DNA of 6,360 nt, from positions 1 through 6,360 of the forward strand of contig CAZIWJ010000212.1 in assembly GCA_964542855.1 (NCBI GenBank), written 5' to 3'. Origin of the DNA: CAZIWJ01 sp964542855 (GTDB taxonomy: Bacteria > Bacteroidota > Bacteroidia > Cytophagales > Cyclobacteriaceae). The notes below the pieces were generated by a model. That model was not told the origin of the DNA, made no database searches, and was given only the letters and a program-made list of their open reading frames with translations. The stretch's first letter is position 1, and every line of letters begins with the position of its first letter. Both the position numbers and the translations under genes were made by a program. This document shows, in pieces, positions 1-6,180 of this stretch.

Positions 1-40
1 AAAAACGACCGACATGCTTAGTAACTGGGTAAGCTCAATG

Positions 41-92
41 GTAAGGTAGGGTTAGGGTAAGGGTAAGGGTAAGGGTAAGGTAAAGTAAGGGG
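41..92 (+). repeat. Telomere-like GGGTAA hexamer array, predicted G-quadruplex
   Basis: Four perfect GGGTAA units lie at 55-78, preceded by one GGGTTA unit at 49-54 and flanked by degenerate GGTAAG/GTAAGG units on both sides. Five GGG tracts (49-51, 55-57, 61-63, 67-69, 73-75) are separated by 3-nt loops (TTA or TAA), which meets the standard sequence definition of an intramolecular G-quadruplex on the plus strand. Short tandem arrays of this kind can change copy number by slippage. The degenerate flanks suggest an older, decaying array. No function can be assigned. It would lie just upstream of any minus-strand gene starting near the left edge (there is an ATG at 15-13), but that gene cannot be verified. 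Confidence 0.85.
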
Positions 93-210
93 CAAAAGTG
101 TACTTCCGGAAACGTACGCAGGAAATTATCATACCAATCGGCAATGTCCCCTCGCAAAGGCTAACTACGCCTGCACATCCTCAAAATTTTACTTCTTCAA
201 AACCCTGATC

Positions 211-232
211 CGGGTAACGCAACCCGTTTTTT
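211..232 (+). terminator. Possible rho-independent terminator
   Basis: CGGGT (211-215) pairs with ACCCG (222-226) around a 6-nt loop, and six T residues follow at 227-232. This is a short but GC-rich stem with the expected U-tract, so it could end a plus-strand transcript entering from left of the window. A second, mutually exclusive pairing exists: GGTAAC at 213-218 with GTTACC at 233-238. The stem is only 5 bp and no upstream gene is visible, so the call is tentative. Confidence 0.35.
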
Positions 233-910
233 GTTACCAGCTTAAAATTATTCTTAAAGCAGCGGGAATACTCAACAGGATAAAGAAATTTTGTTCGAAG
301 ATGAAGCTACGTTTTGGCCTGGAGCATTAACCGGTATTCTGGTATTATCGTAACAAACCATCAACCGGCAAACGGTCTGGTGGCAACTCCGCTACTCTAC
401 ATGCCTTGTAGCCTAATTATAAACCCGCCCAAAAATTACCCCTGACTGTTCTCCTGGTAAACCCTCCCGGGCCGGCAAACCAGTTATGATTGTTATCCTC
501 GCAATCCTGGTTTCAGCACCCACTCAAACCCGAAAACTTTCGACCTGAAATCGGAATTTTCCCGTTTTGTAGCTTTAAATAATTTAATCGTTATCGTAGA
601 GAAGACTTCGGTTATCGAAAAATCGGGACAAGTTATTAAAGTTGCGCTTTTCGAAGTGGGTAAAACAGGCTTATTACCTAAAAATCAGGCATCGGGGATG
701 TAGGCTTAAAATAGGGCAATTGATAATTTTCATCCACTGGAGTGTGGAGAAATCCGGCTGGTTTTACCTTATTTATCTTCCTGTAAACGGGGCATTCCTG
801 TTTTAATTTACCGCCACTTTACCGTTACGAATAGCTTTGGAAAGTATGCATTATTTTCCCTGAATGGGAAGTTAGGATTTTTTAATTCGTGCTCATTGAA
901 GTAAGGGTCG

Positions 911-2161
911 TTAGTCTGCTAAAATGGTGATCCCTGCCTTCTCCCAGTCTTCCCAAAAGGCCGGATACGATTTCCTCACTACACCCGGATTTTCTATGCG
1001 GATGTTCATCAGCGTGGCCAGCGGGGCAAAGGCCATGGCCATTCGATGATCATCGTACGTAGAAAAAGTTACCTCTTCGGCCACGCGAAAATCAGGGGTT
1101 AGTACCCACTCACCGGCACGTTCATGTTCTTCCAGGCTGGCCCCAATTTTAGCCAGTTCGGTCTGTAGCGCTGCAATCCGGTCGGTTTCTTTTATCCGTA
1201 AACTCTTTAATCCGGTAAATACTCCCTTCACGTTTTTGGCTGCACACACAACCGCTACGGTTTGCGCCAGGTCCGGGCAATCGGTAAAATCAATCGTAAT
1301 TTCCTCTTCAGTTCGTCCTTTGGTTAGCAATACCCCGTTGCTTGTGTACGCGGTATCTACCCCCAGTTGCTTCATGATACCAGCAATTACGTGGTCGCCC
1401 TGCAACGATTCTTCTTTCAACCCTTTCAACGCAACTGAACCCGCTTTACCCAGGGCCACCAGGCTGTACCAGTAGCTGGCTGCCGACCAGTCGGCTTCTA
1501 TGGTATATGCTCCTACCCGGTAATCCTGGTGCTTAAAGAAATATTCGTTAACCTCATTACCTTCCACCGTAATGCCAAAGTGCTTCATCAGGTTCAGGGT
1601 CATGTTAATGTAGGGCCGGCTGCCAATTTCGCCGGTTAACCGAAGGGTGAGCCCGCCCGGAAGCGCCGGGGCAATCATCATCAGGGCCGAAATGTACTGG
1701 CTGCTTACATCGCCCCTAATTTTCACTACGTTGCTTTGCTGCCCGTTCATCCCGTTCAGTTGCAACGGCGGATAGCCTTCCCTACCGGCGTAGGCAATGT
1801 CGGCACCGATGCTCCGCAACGCATCTACCAGGATACCAATCGGGCGCTCGTGCATGCGGTCGGTACCATGAATATACCGGCTTCGGTTCTGGATGGCGTA
1901 ATAGGCCGTTAAAAACCGCATGGTAGTGCCGGCATCCAGTACGTTTACACTCTCAGTATTTTGCTGTAAACATGCCTGCATGGTTTGCGTATCGCGCGCT
2001 GCCGCCAGGTTGCTCACCGGCCCACCCCCCCCGGCAAGGGCCTGCATAATTAACACCCGGTTGCTCTCACTTTTGGAGGCCGTTAGGGTAATGTTTACGC
2101 TTTCCGGTAGTTCGGGCGTGTGGTGTAACTGGAGAGCGTTGGCAAGGGTATAATCGGGCAT
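911..2161 (-). CDS. aroA: 3-phosphoshikimate 1-carboxyvinyltransferase (EPSP synthase)
   Basis: Cytoplasmic enzyme that transfers the enolpyruvyl group of PEP to shikimate 3-phosphate, the sixth step of the shikimate pathway to chorismate. At 416 residues it is close to the usual length (E. coli 427) and complete. Residues matching the E. coli active site are K30, S31 and R35 (in SKSESNR), R106 (HERPIG), S153-S154-Q155, S181 (SRPYIN), D297, K324-E325 and R328 (RIKETDR), D371-H372-R373, and K397 (RKSYP). The loop that is NAGTAMRPL in E. coli reads DAGTTMRFL (76-84): the glycine is kept, but the proline (E. coli 101) is F83. The first signature has T-A where many homologues have P-G before SKS. 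A run of eight G in the coding strand covers codons 43-46. The start is the only sensible ATG before the N-terminal signature. It is transcribed divergently from the ytxH-type gene, with no Shine-Dalgarno sequence. No clear terminator follows; a weak TTCCC/GGGAA hairpin lies at 856-870. Confidence 0.97.
   Translation of the reverse strand: MPDYTLANALQLHHTPELPESVNITLTASKSESNRVLIMQALAGGGGPVSNLAAARDTQTMQACLQQNTESVNVLDAGTTMRFLTAYYAIQNRSRYIHGTDRMHERPIGILVDALRSIGADIAYAGREGYPPLQLNGMNGQQSNVVKIRGDVSSQYISALMMIAPALPGGLTLRLTGEIGSRPYINMTLNLMKHFGITVEGNEVNEYFFKHQDYRVGAYTIEADWSAASYWYSLVALGKAGSVALKGLKEESLQGDHVIAGIMKQLGVDTAYTSNGVLLTKGRTEEEITIDFTDCPDLAQTVAVVCAAKNVKGVFTGLKSLRIKETDRIAALQTELAKIGASLEEHERAGEWVLTPDFRVAEEVTFSTYDDHRMAMAFAPLATLMNIRIENPGVVRKSYPAFWEDWEKAGITILAD
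2025..2032 (-). repeat. G8 homopolymer inside aroA
   Basis: Eight consecutive C on the plus strand (G on the coding strand) fall within codons 43-46 of aroA, encoding part of an Ala-Gly-Gly-Gly-Gly stretch. A one-base change here would shift the frame after about 45 residues, so it is a possible slippage site and also a place where sequencing errors collect. In this window the frame is intact. Confidence 0.8.
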
Positions 2162-2211
2162 TCGACTGTTTTACAGGCTAGTAAATAAAAATAAATAGTA
2201 ACAAAAATTCG

Positions 2212-2242
2212 TTTTACACGGTAAATATAAGTATAAAGTTTG
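2212..2242 (+). promoter_or_regulatory. Possible promoter of the ytxH-type gene
   Basis: In the AT-rich spacer between the two divergent genes (2162-2267), TTTT (2212-2215) lies 19 bp before AAAGTTTG (2235-2242). The second element matches 7 of 8 positions of the Bacteroidota -7 consensus TAnnTTTG, counting the two n as free; the first matches 3 of 4 of TTTG. Transcription would start near 2249, leaving a leader of about 20 nt. For aroA in the opposite direction, TATATTTA (minus strand, 2229-2222) is a weaker -7 candidate with no good -33 partner. An 8-bp palindrome GTTTAAAC (2242-2249) overlaps the end of the plus-strand element. Confidence 0.3.
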
Positions 2243-2267
2243 TTTAAACTCTAAACCACTAGTAACC

Positions 2268-2528
2268 ATGGGTAACACCGAAAAAACTATCGTAGCATTT
2301 TTAGCCGGAGCAATAGCTGGCGCATTAACCGGAGTATTATTAGCCCCTGAAAGTGGCAGAAGAACCCGTAAAAAAATTAATAAAGCGGCTTCCGACTTCG
2401 TGTACGACGTTGAAGATTCCTGGGAAAGCAGTGCCGACCGGGTAAAAGAAGCATCTGATACTGCAGTTAGTGAACTGGAAAAGTACACTAAAAAAGTATC
2501 CGAAGTAGTTAATTCTACTAAAAAGTAG
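2268..2528 (+). CDS. YtxH domain-containing small membrane protein
   Basis: An 86-residue protein. Residues 7-26 form a single hydrophobic segment rich in Gly and Ala, with G14, G18 and G22 spaced four apart, a pattern that favours helix-helix packing in membranes. It is followed directly by APESGRRTRKKI (26-37), the hallmark of the YtxH family (Pfam PF12732): LLAP-x-SG followed by basic residues. The rest (about 38-86) is charged, lacks Pro and Gly, and is probably one long amphipathic helix or coiled coil ending in Lys. Expected topology is one inner-membrane span with the basic and helical part in the cytoplasm. Family members are often linked to general stress or envelope stress, but the molecular role is not known and nothing here fixes it. 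It is probably transcribed alone: a divergent neighbour lies upstream and an inverted repeat starts 7 nt after the stop codon. Confidence 0.9.
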   Translation: MGNTEKTIVAFLAGAIAGALTGVLLAPESGRRTRKKINKAASDFVYDVEDSWESSADRVKEASDTAVSELEKYTKKVSEVVNSTKK

Positions 2529-2535
2529 ATACTGC

Positions 2536-2588
2536 TTAGAACCAGAATCCGGTTTTAGTTTTCACTAACTTTTCCGTTCTGGTTCTAA
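2536..2588 (+). terminator. Long inverted repeat after the ytxH-type gene, probable 3'-end hairpin
   Basis: TTAGAACCAGAA (2536-2547) and TTCTGGTTCTAA (2577-2588) are perfect 12-bp inverted arms around a 29-nt loop. The loop itself contains a nested 5-bp hairpin, TTAGT (2555-2559) and ACTAA (2564-2568). The position just after the stop codon and before the next promoter fits a transcript end or RNA-stabilising structure. There is no T tract after the right arm, so it is not a textbook intrinsic terminator, and the termination role is inferred. Confidence 0.55.
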
Positions 2589-2655
2589 ACTTATTCCCTC
2601 CACTTTACCTACTTTCCCGAATTTTCATCATTCCTGCCCAAGCATCATTATTGGG

Positions 2656-2686
2656 TTTGAATACTGGTAATCCTGCTCTATTTTAG
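2656..2686 (+). promoter_or_regulatory. Bacteroidota-type promoter for the dcd-exonuclease-rnr unit
   Basis: TTTG (2656-2659) is followed after 19 bp by TATTTTAG (2679-2686), which differs from the -7 consensus TAnnTTTG at one position. Spacing and both elements match the primary sigma factor promoter described for Bacteroides and relatives. The predicted start is near 2693, giving a leader of about 20 nt before the dcd ATG. No Shine-Dalgarno sequence is present in that leader. Confidence 0.55.
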
Positions 2687-2713
2687 TGCGTTCATCTACC
2701 TCATTTCACGCGC

Positions 2714-3238
2714 ATGATTTTATCTGGAAAAGCAATTGAAGAGAAGATCGGGAAAGATATCATCATCACTCCTTATAATTTCTCCCAGTTAAACCCAAAC
2801 AGTTATAACCTCCGCCTCCACCGGGAATTGCTGGTGTACGATAATTACCCGCTCGATATGAAAACGGAAAACAAAGCATCAAAGCTTGTTATTCCGGAAG
2901 AAGGCCTCGTACTTGAAAAGGATAAACTTTACCTCGGGCGCACCCTGGAGCATACGGAAACCAAAGGGCTGGTGCCTATGCTGGAAGGCCGTTCGTCGGT
3001 TGGTCGCCTGGGGCTTTTTGTGCACGTAACCGCCGGGTTTGGCGACGTGGGTTTTAAAGGGTACTGGACACTGGAAATGTTTTGTGTGCATCCCATCCGT
3101 ATTTACGCCGGCGTTGAAATCTGCCAAATCTTTTATCACGCTATTGAAGGCGATTACGAGGAATACAAAAGCGGCAAATACCAGAATAACAAAGGGGTAC
3201 AGCCTAGTTTAATGTATAAAGATTTCGATAGTAAATAA
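2714..3238 (+). CDS. dcd: dCTP deaminase
   Basis: Deaminates dCTP to dUTP and ammonia, feeding dUMP for dTMP synthesis; a cytoplasmic homotrimer in the family, which shares its fold with dUTPase. At 174 residues it is a little shorter than E. coli Dcd (193). The N-terminus MILSGKAIEEKI and the NPNSYNLRL segment (27-35) are typical. The core motif EGRSSVGRLGLFVHVTAG (91-108) carries R93, S94 and R98. E121 in WTLEM matches the catalytic glutamate (E. coli E138). The C-terminal KYQNNKGVQPSL (155-166) matches the flexible nucleotide-covering tail. The loop reads GFGDVGFKG, with Val where many homologues have Pro or Ala after Asp. Whether the protein also hydrolyses dUTP, as some relatives do, cannot be told from sequence. 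It is the first gene of a probable operon, 11 nt before the exonuclease gene. Confidence 0.95.
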   Translation: MILSGKAIEEKIGKDIIITPYNFSQLNPNSYNLRLHRELLVYDNYPLDMKTENKASKLVIPEEGLVLEKDKLYLGRTLEHTETKGLVPMLEGRSSVGRLGLFVHVTAGFGDVGFKGYWTLEMFCVHPIRIYAGVEICQIFYHAIEGDYEEYKSGKYQNNKGVQPSLMYKDFDSK

Positions 3239-3249
3239 CGCTGTTCATC

Positions 3250-3975
3250 ATGACTTCACGCAAAGCAACCGACATTCACAACATTATTTTTATCGATATC
3301 GAAACAGTACGGGAGAAAAATGAGCTCAGTGAACTGAGCGAAAAAATGCAAAGTGCCTGGACCCGCCGGGCCAAACGCCTTACCGACGACCCCAACCCCG
3401 ACGTTGCTGAATTGTATAAAACCCGGTCGGCCCTGTACGCCGAGTTCGGGAAGGTAATCGTTATCGCTATGGGGGTTATTCACGAAGTAGACGGCGAACC
3501 CAGCCTGCGCATGAAATGCCTTTCGGGCCACGATGAAGTAGCCCTGCTTAACGAATTCAGGCAAACCCTGGAAGGCTTCGACCAAAGCAGGTACGTATTT
3601 TGCGCCCATAACGGCAGGGAGTTCGATTTTCCTTACCTCGGGCGCCGCATGGTGATTAACCACATTGCCCCGCCCGCCATGCTCGACCTGAGCGGCCGCC
3701 CGCCCTGGGAACTGAATCACATCGACACCATGGAGCTTTGGGCCTTCGGGGCCCGGAAGCCTTTTATCTCGCAGGATTTCCTGTGTACCCTGTTAAATGT
3801 ACCTACCAGTAAGAGTGATATTAACGGAAGTATGGTGGGTTCCGTATACTATGATGATAACGATCTGGAACGCATAGCCAGTTACTGCTACAAAGACGTG
3901 GTAACGCTGGTAAACCTTTACCGGCGCATGAAGGTTATGCCATTGATCGATGAAAAAAATATTGAACGTGCTTAA
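3250..3975 (+). CDS. DEDDy-type 3'-5' exonuclease, PolB-like family
   Basis: A 241-residue stand-alone exonuclease of the RNase H-like fold, resembling the family annotated as predicted PolB-like 3'-5' exonuclease (Pfam PF10108). Exo I is FIDIETV with D16 and E18. Exo II is CAHNGREFDFPYL with D126. Exo III is YCYKD with Y212 and D216, giving the DEDDy set of four acidic metal ligands plus tyrosine. All catalytic residues are present, so it should be active on 3' ends using two divalent metals. Whether the substrate is DNA or RNA is not settled by the sequence. An insert rich in charged residues (about 22-65) separates Exo I from the next strand. There is no polymerase domain and no signal peptide. 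It sits between dcd (11 nt upstream) and rnr, whose ATG follows its TAA directly, so co-translation with rnr is likely. The start is the first ATG after dcd and places Exo I at the usual distance from the N-terminus. Confidence 0.88.
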   Translation: MTSRKATDIHNIIFIDIETVREKNELSELSEKMQSAWTRRAKRLTDDPNPDVAELYKTRSALYAEFGKVIVIAMGVIHEVDGEPSLRMKCLSGHDEVALLNEFRQTLEGFDQSRYVFCAHNGREFDFPYLGRRMVINHIAPPAMLDLSGRPPWELNHIDTMELWAFGARKPFISQDFLCTLLNVPTSKSDINGSMVGSVYYDDNDLERIASYCYKDVVTLVNLYRRMKVMPLIDEKNIERA

Positions 3976-6180
3976 ATGGCAAGAGTAGAAAGAAAGAAGA
4001 ACGCGAAACATACCAAAACCGATCGCTCCCGCAAAAGCGGAAATAATCATAACAATAACGGTGCTCCCGCAATGAACAGGGCACAACTCTCGGCTGAAGT
4101 AATTCAGCTCATGAATAGTAACCTCACCAGAGCGTACTCTCCCAAACAGGTTATCCGTAAACTGGGCATTACTGAACGCTCACTGAAAGCTGCTGTACCC
4201 CCGGTCATGGAACAGCTTCGCGATGAAGGGCTGCTCCGCCAAATTCTAAACGGGAAGTATCAAACCACCAAAGAGCCGGACTATTTTACCGGTAAGGTTG
4301 ATTACGTAAACCCCCGGTTTGGCTTTATTGTATCTGAAGAAAGCGAACAGGATATCAGGGTACGCAGCGACGACATGATGAATGCCCTCGATGGCGATAC
4401 CGTAAAGGTGCTCACCTACGGGGCCGGCTTTCGCGATAAAAGCCCGGAAGGTGAAGTGGTGGAAATTGTAAAACGACGCCGTAATTCTTTCGTGGGCCGT
4501 ATTGAATTTGCTACCCGCTACGCCTTTGTGGTGCCCGATCACCGGAAAATGTACCAGGACATCTTTGTGCGCCACGCCGATACCCTCGATGCCAACCACA
4601 ACGATAAAGTTATTGTAGAAATTACCGAATGGCCTACCGATAATAAAAATGCGGTGGGAAAGGTAATAGAAGTTCTCGGTGCTGCCGGGGAAAACGAGGC
4701 AGAAATGCACTCGATCATGGCCGAGTTCGACCTGCCCTACGAGTTTCCCCAGAAAATCGTTGATGCCGCCCAAAAAATTAAGCCCGGACTTACGAAGAAG
4801 GAATTTGCCAAACGCCGCGATTTTCGGCCGGTTACTACGTTCACCATCGACCCGTTTAACGCCAAAGATTTCGACGACGCCTTGTCTATTCAAAAGCTTT
4901 CGAATGGCAACTGGGAAATCGGTATTCACATTGCCGACGTTACGCACTACGTAAAAACTGGTAGCGAACTAGATAAAGAGGCCCTGGAACGGGCCACCTC
5001 GGTATACCTGGTCGATCGCGTTGTACCCATGCTTCCCGAACGGCTGTCGAACGAATTGTGCTCACTACGCCCTAACGAGGAAAAGCTCACTTTTTCGTCT
5101 GTTTTTGAAATAGATGAAGACGCCAACGTTGTAAACGAATGGTTTGGCCGTACGGTCATTTACTCCGACCGCCGGTTTACTTACGAAGAAGCCCAGGAAG
5201 GCATCGATACCGGGAAGGGTGACTTTGCCGGTGAACTGAAAACGCTGAATAACCTGGCCCTGAAGCTGCGTAAGCAGCGCTACAGGGAGGGTGCCATTAG
5301 CTTCGAAACCAACGAAGTGGTATTTAAACTCGACGACGACGGGTTTCCCGTTGATGTGATTCCCAAAGTGCGCAAGGACGCCCACAAACTCATCGAGGAA
5401 TTTATGCTGCTGGCCAACAAGAAGGTAGCTGAGTTTGCTTTTAATAAACACGACCGGGGAGAAGATAATACGTTCGTATACCGGGTACACGACCTGCCCG
5501 ACTTCGGCAAGCTGGTAGATTTATCGGCCTTCGCCCAGCGGTTTGGCTACAGCATATCGGTAGATGATAATAAAGTTGCCCGATCGCTTAACAAGCTCAT
5601 GGCCAGCGTGGAAGGTAAGCCGGAAGGGAACCTGCTGCAAACCATCGCTATCCGTACCATGGCGAAGGCTAAATACACTACCCAGGCGGGCGGCCACTTC
5701 GGTTTGGCTTTCGACCATTATGCCCACTTCACCTCGCCCATCCGCCGCTACCCCGACGTAATGGTTCACCGCCTGTTGCAACATTACATCGAAGATAAAA
5801 AGCCGCCCCAAAAAGATAATTTTGAAGACATGTCTATGCATTCGTCAGAAAGGGAACGCGTGGCGGCCGATGCAGAGCGGGCCTCAATCAAGTACAAACA
5901 GGTGCAGTACATGCAAACCATGGAAGACCGGGTGTTCGAAGGCCTGGTATCGGGGGTAACCGATTTTGGGGTATTCGTGGAAATTACCGAAACCAACTGC
6001 GAAGGAATGGTGCGCATGAGCAACCTGGACGATGACTTTTACGAGTACGATGAAAAAAATTACCGTATCGTAGGTAAACGCAAAGGAAAGGTTATTGCCC
6101 TGGGCGATAAGGTAAAAGTGCGGGTGGTAGATACCGACCTCGACCGCCGGACCATCGACCTGGTATTTGCAAAGAAGTAA
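3976..6180 (+). CDS. rnr: Ribonuclease R
   Basis: Processive 3'-5' exoribonuclease of the RNase II/RNB family that degrades structured RNA (rRNA and mRNA decay, quality control). It has 734 residues; E. coli RNase R has 813. Domains in order: a basic Asn-rich tail (1-32), a winged-helix HTH_12 domain (about 34-97), two cold-shock OB folds (about 103-163 and 172-232), the RNB catalytic domain (about 281-605) and an S1 domain (about 651-731). Catalytic Asp residues D292, D298, D300 and D301 in IDPFNAKDFDDA match E. coli D272/D278/D280/D281. Y344 in TSVYLVD matches the substrate-stacking Tyr324. HFTSPIRRYPD (584-594) carries the RNB arginines. The protein stops three or four residues after S1, so the Lys-rich C-terminal tail of E. 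coli RNase R is missing; basic residues are at the N-terminus instead. The ATG abuts the preceding TAA, indicating translational coupling. Met33 (4072) is an alternative start that would drop the basic tail. Confidence 0.96.
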   Translation: MARVERKKNAKHTKTDRSRKSGNNHNNNGAPAMNRAQLSAEVIQLMNSNLTRAYSPKQVIRKLGITERSLKAAVPPVMEQLRDEGLLRQILNGKYQTTKEPDYFTGKVDYVNPRFGFIVSEESEQDIRVRSDDMMNALDGDTVKVLTYGAGFRDKSPEGEVVEIVKRRRNSFVGRIEFATRYAFVVPDHRKMYQDIFVRHADTLDANHNDKVIVEITEWPTDNKNAVGKVIEVLGAAGENEAEMHSIMAEFDLPYEFPQKIVDAAQKIKPGLTKKEFAKRRDFRPVTTFTIDPFNAKDFDDALSIQKLSNGNWEIGIHIADVTHYVKTGSELDKEALERATSVYLVDRVVPMLPERLSNELCSLRPNEEKLTFSSVFEIDEDANVVNEWFGRTVIYSDRRFTYEEAQEGIDTGKGDFAGELKTLNNLALKLRKQRYREGAISFETNEVVFKLDDDGFPVDVIPKVRKDAHKLIEEFMLLANKKVAEFAFNKHDRGEDNTFVYRVHDLPDFGKLVDLSAFAQRFGYSISVDDNKVARSLNKLMASVEGKPEGNLLQTIAIRTMAKAKYTTQAGGHFGLAFDHYAHFTSPIRRYPDVMVHRLLQHYIEDKKPPQKDNFEDMSMHSSERERVAADAERASIKYKQVQYMQTMEDRVFEGLVSGVTDFGVFVEITETNCEGMVRMSNLDDDFYEYDEKNYRIVGKRKGKVIALGDKVKVRVVDTDLDRRTIDLVFAKK

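Larger units (their letters stand above)
1..910. other. Gene-poor region with no supported gene
   Basis: This 0.9-kb stretch is interrupted by stops in all frames and has no ATG-initiated frame of convincing length. It holds a GGGTAA hexamer array (about 41-92) and a possible terminator (211-232). Two plus-strand stretches of about 80 codons are free of stops but lack a usable start: 79-330 and 461-703. The second reads as a plausible mixed hydrophobic/charged peptide (for example VIVEKTSVIEKSGQVIKVAL) but I do not recognise it. A 9-bp direct repeat CCGGCAAAC occurs at 365-373 and 472-480 and is probably chance. The region lies downstream of aroA, so no aroA promoter is expected here. It may be plain intergenic DNA or eroded gene remnants; the sequence does not decide between them. 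Confidence 0.6.

Noticed and set aside
1..15. ATG on the minus strand (15-13) running off the left edge
   Set aside because: Only five codons are visible, so a gene start cannot be supported.
2..49. Open plus-strand frame entering from the left edge, ending KTTDMLSNWVSSMVR and a stop
   Set aside because: Only 15 residues are visible and no family can be recognised; it could be the tail of a gene or chance.
181..309. Minus-strand open stretch of 41 codons ending near 181
   Set aside because: No start codon, overlaps an open stretch on the other strand and the possible terminator, and has no recognisable motif.
856..883. TTCCC/GGGAA hairpin with a T tract further on
   Set aside because: The stem is 5 bp and the T tract starts 7 nt after it, on the strand opposite to aroA transcription; too weak for a terminator call.
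2171..2488. Minus-strand 105-residue frame over the ytxH-type gene
   Set aside because: Antisense shadow of a protein with a clear YtxH motif; it shows no domain of its own.
2714..3238. Dcd as part of an antiphage defence system
   Set aside because: Length and motifs are those of the housekeeping enzyme, the neighbours are core genes, and no kinase-like or sensor domain or mobile-element mark is present.
4246..4947. Minus-strand 233-residue frame inside rnr
   Set aside because: Long but antisense to the cold-shock domains and the start of the RNB domain, which are clearly coding; composition is that of a shadow frame.
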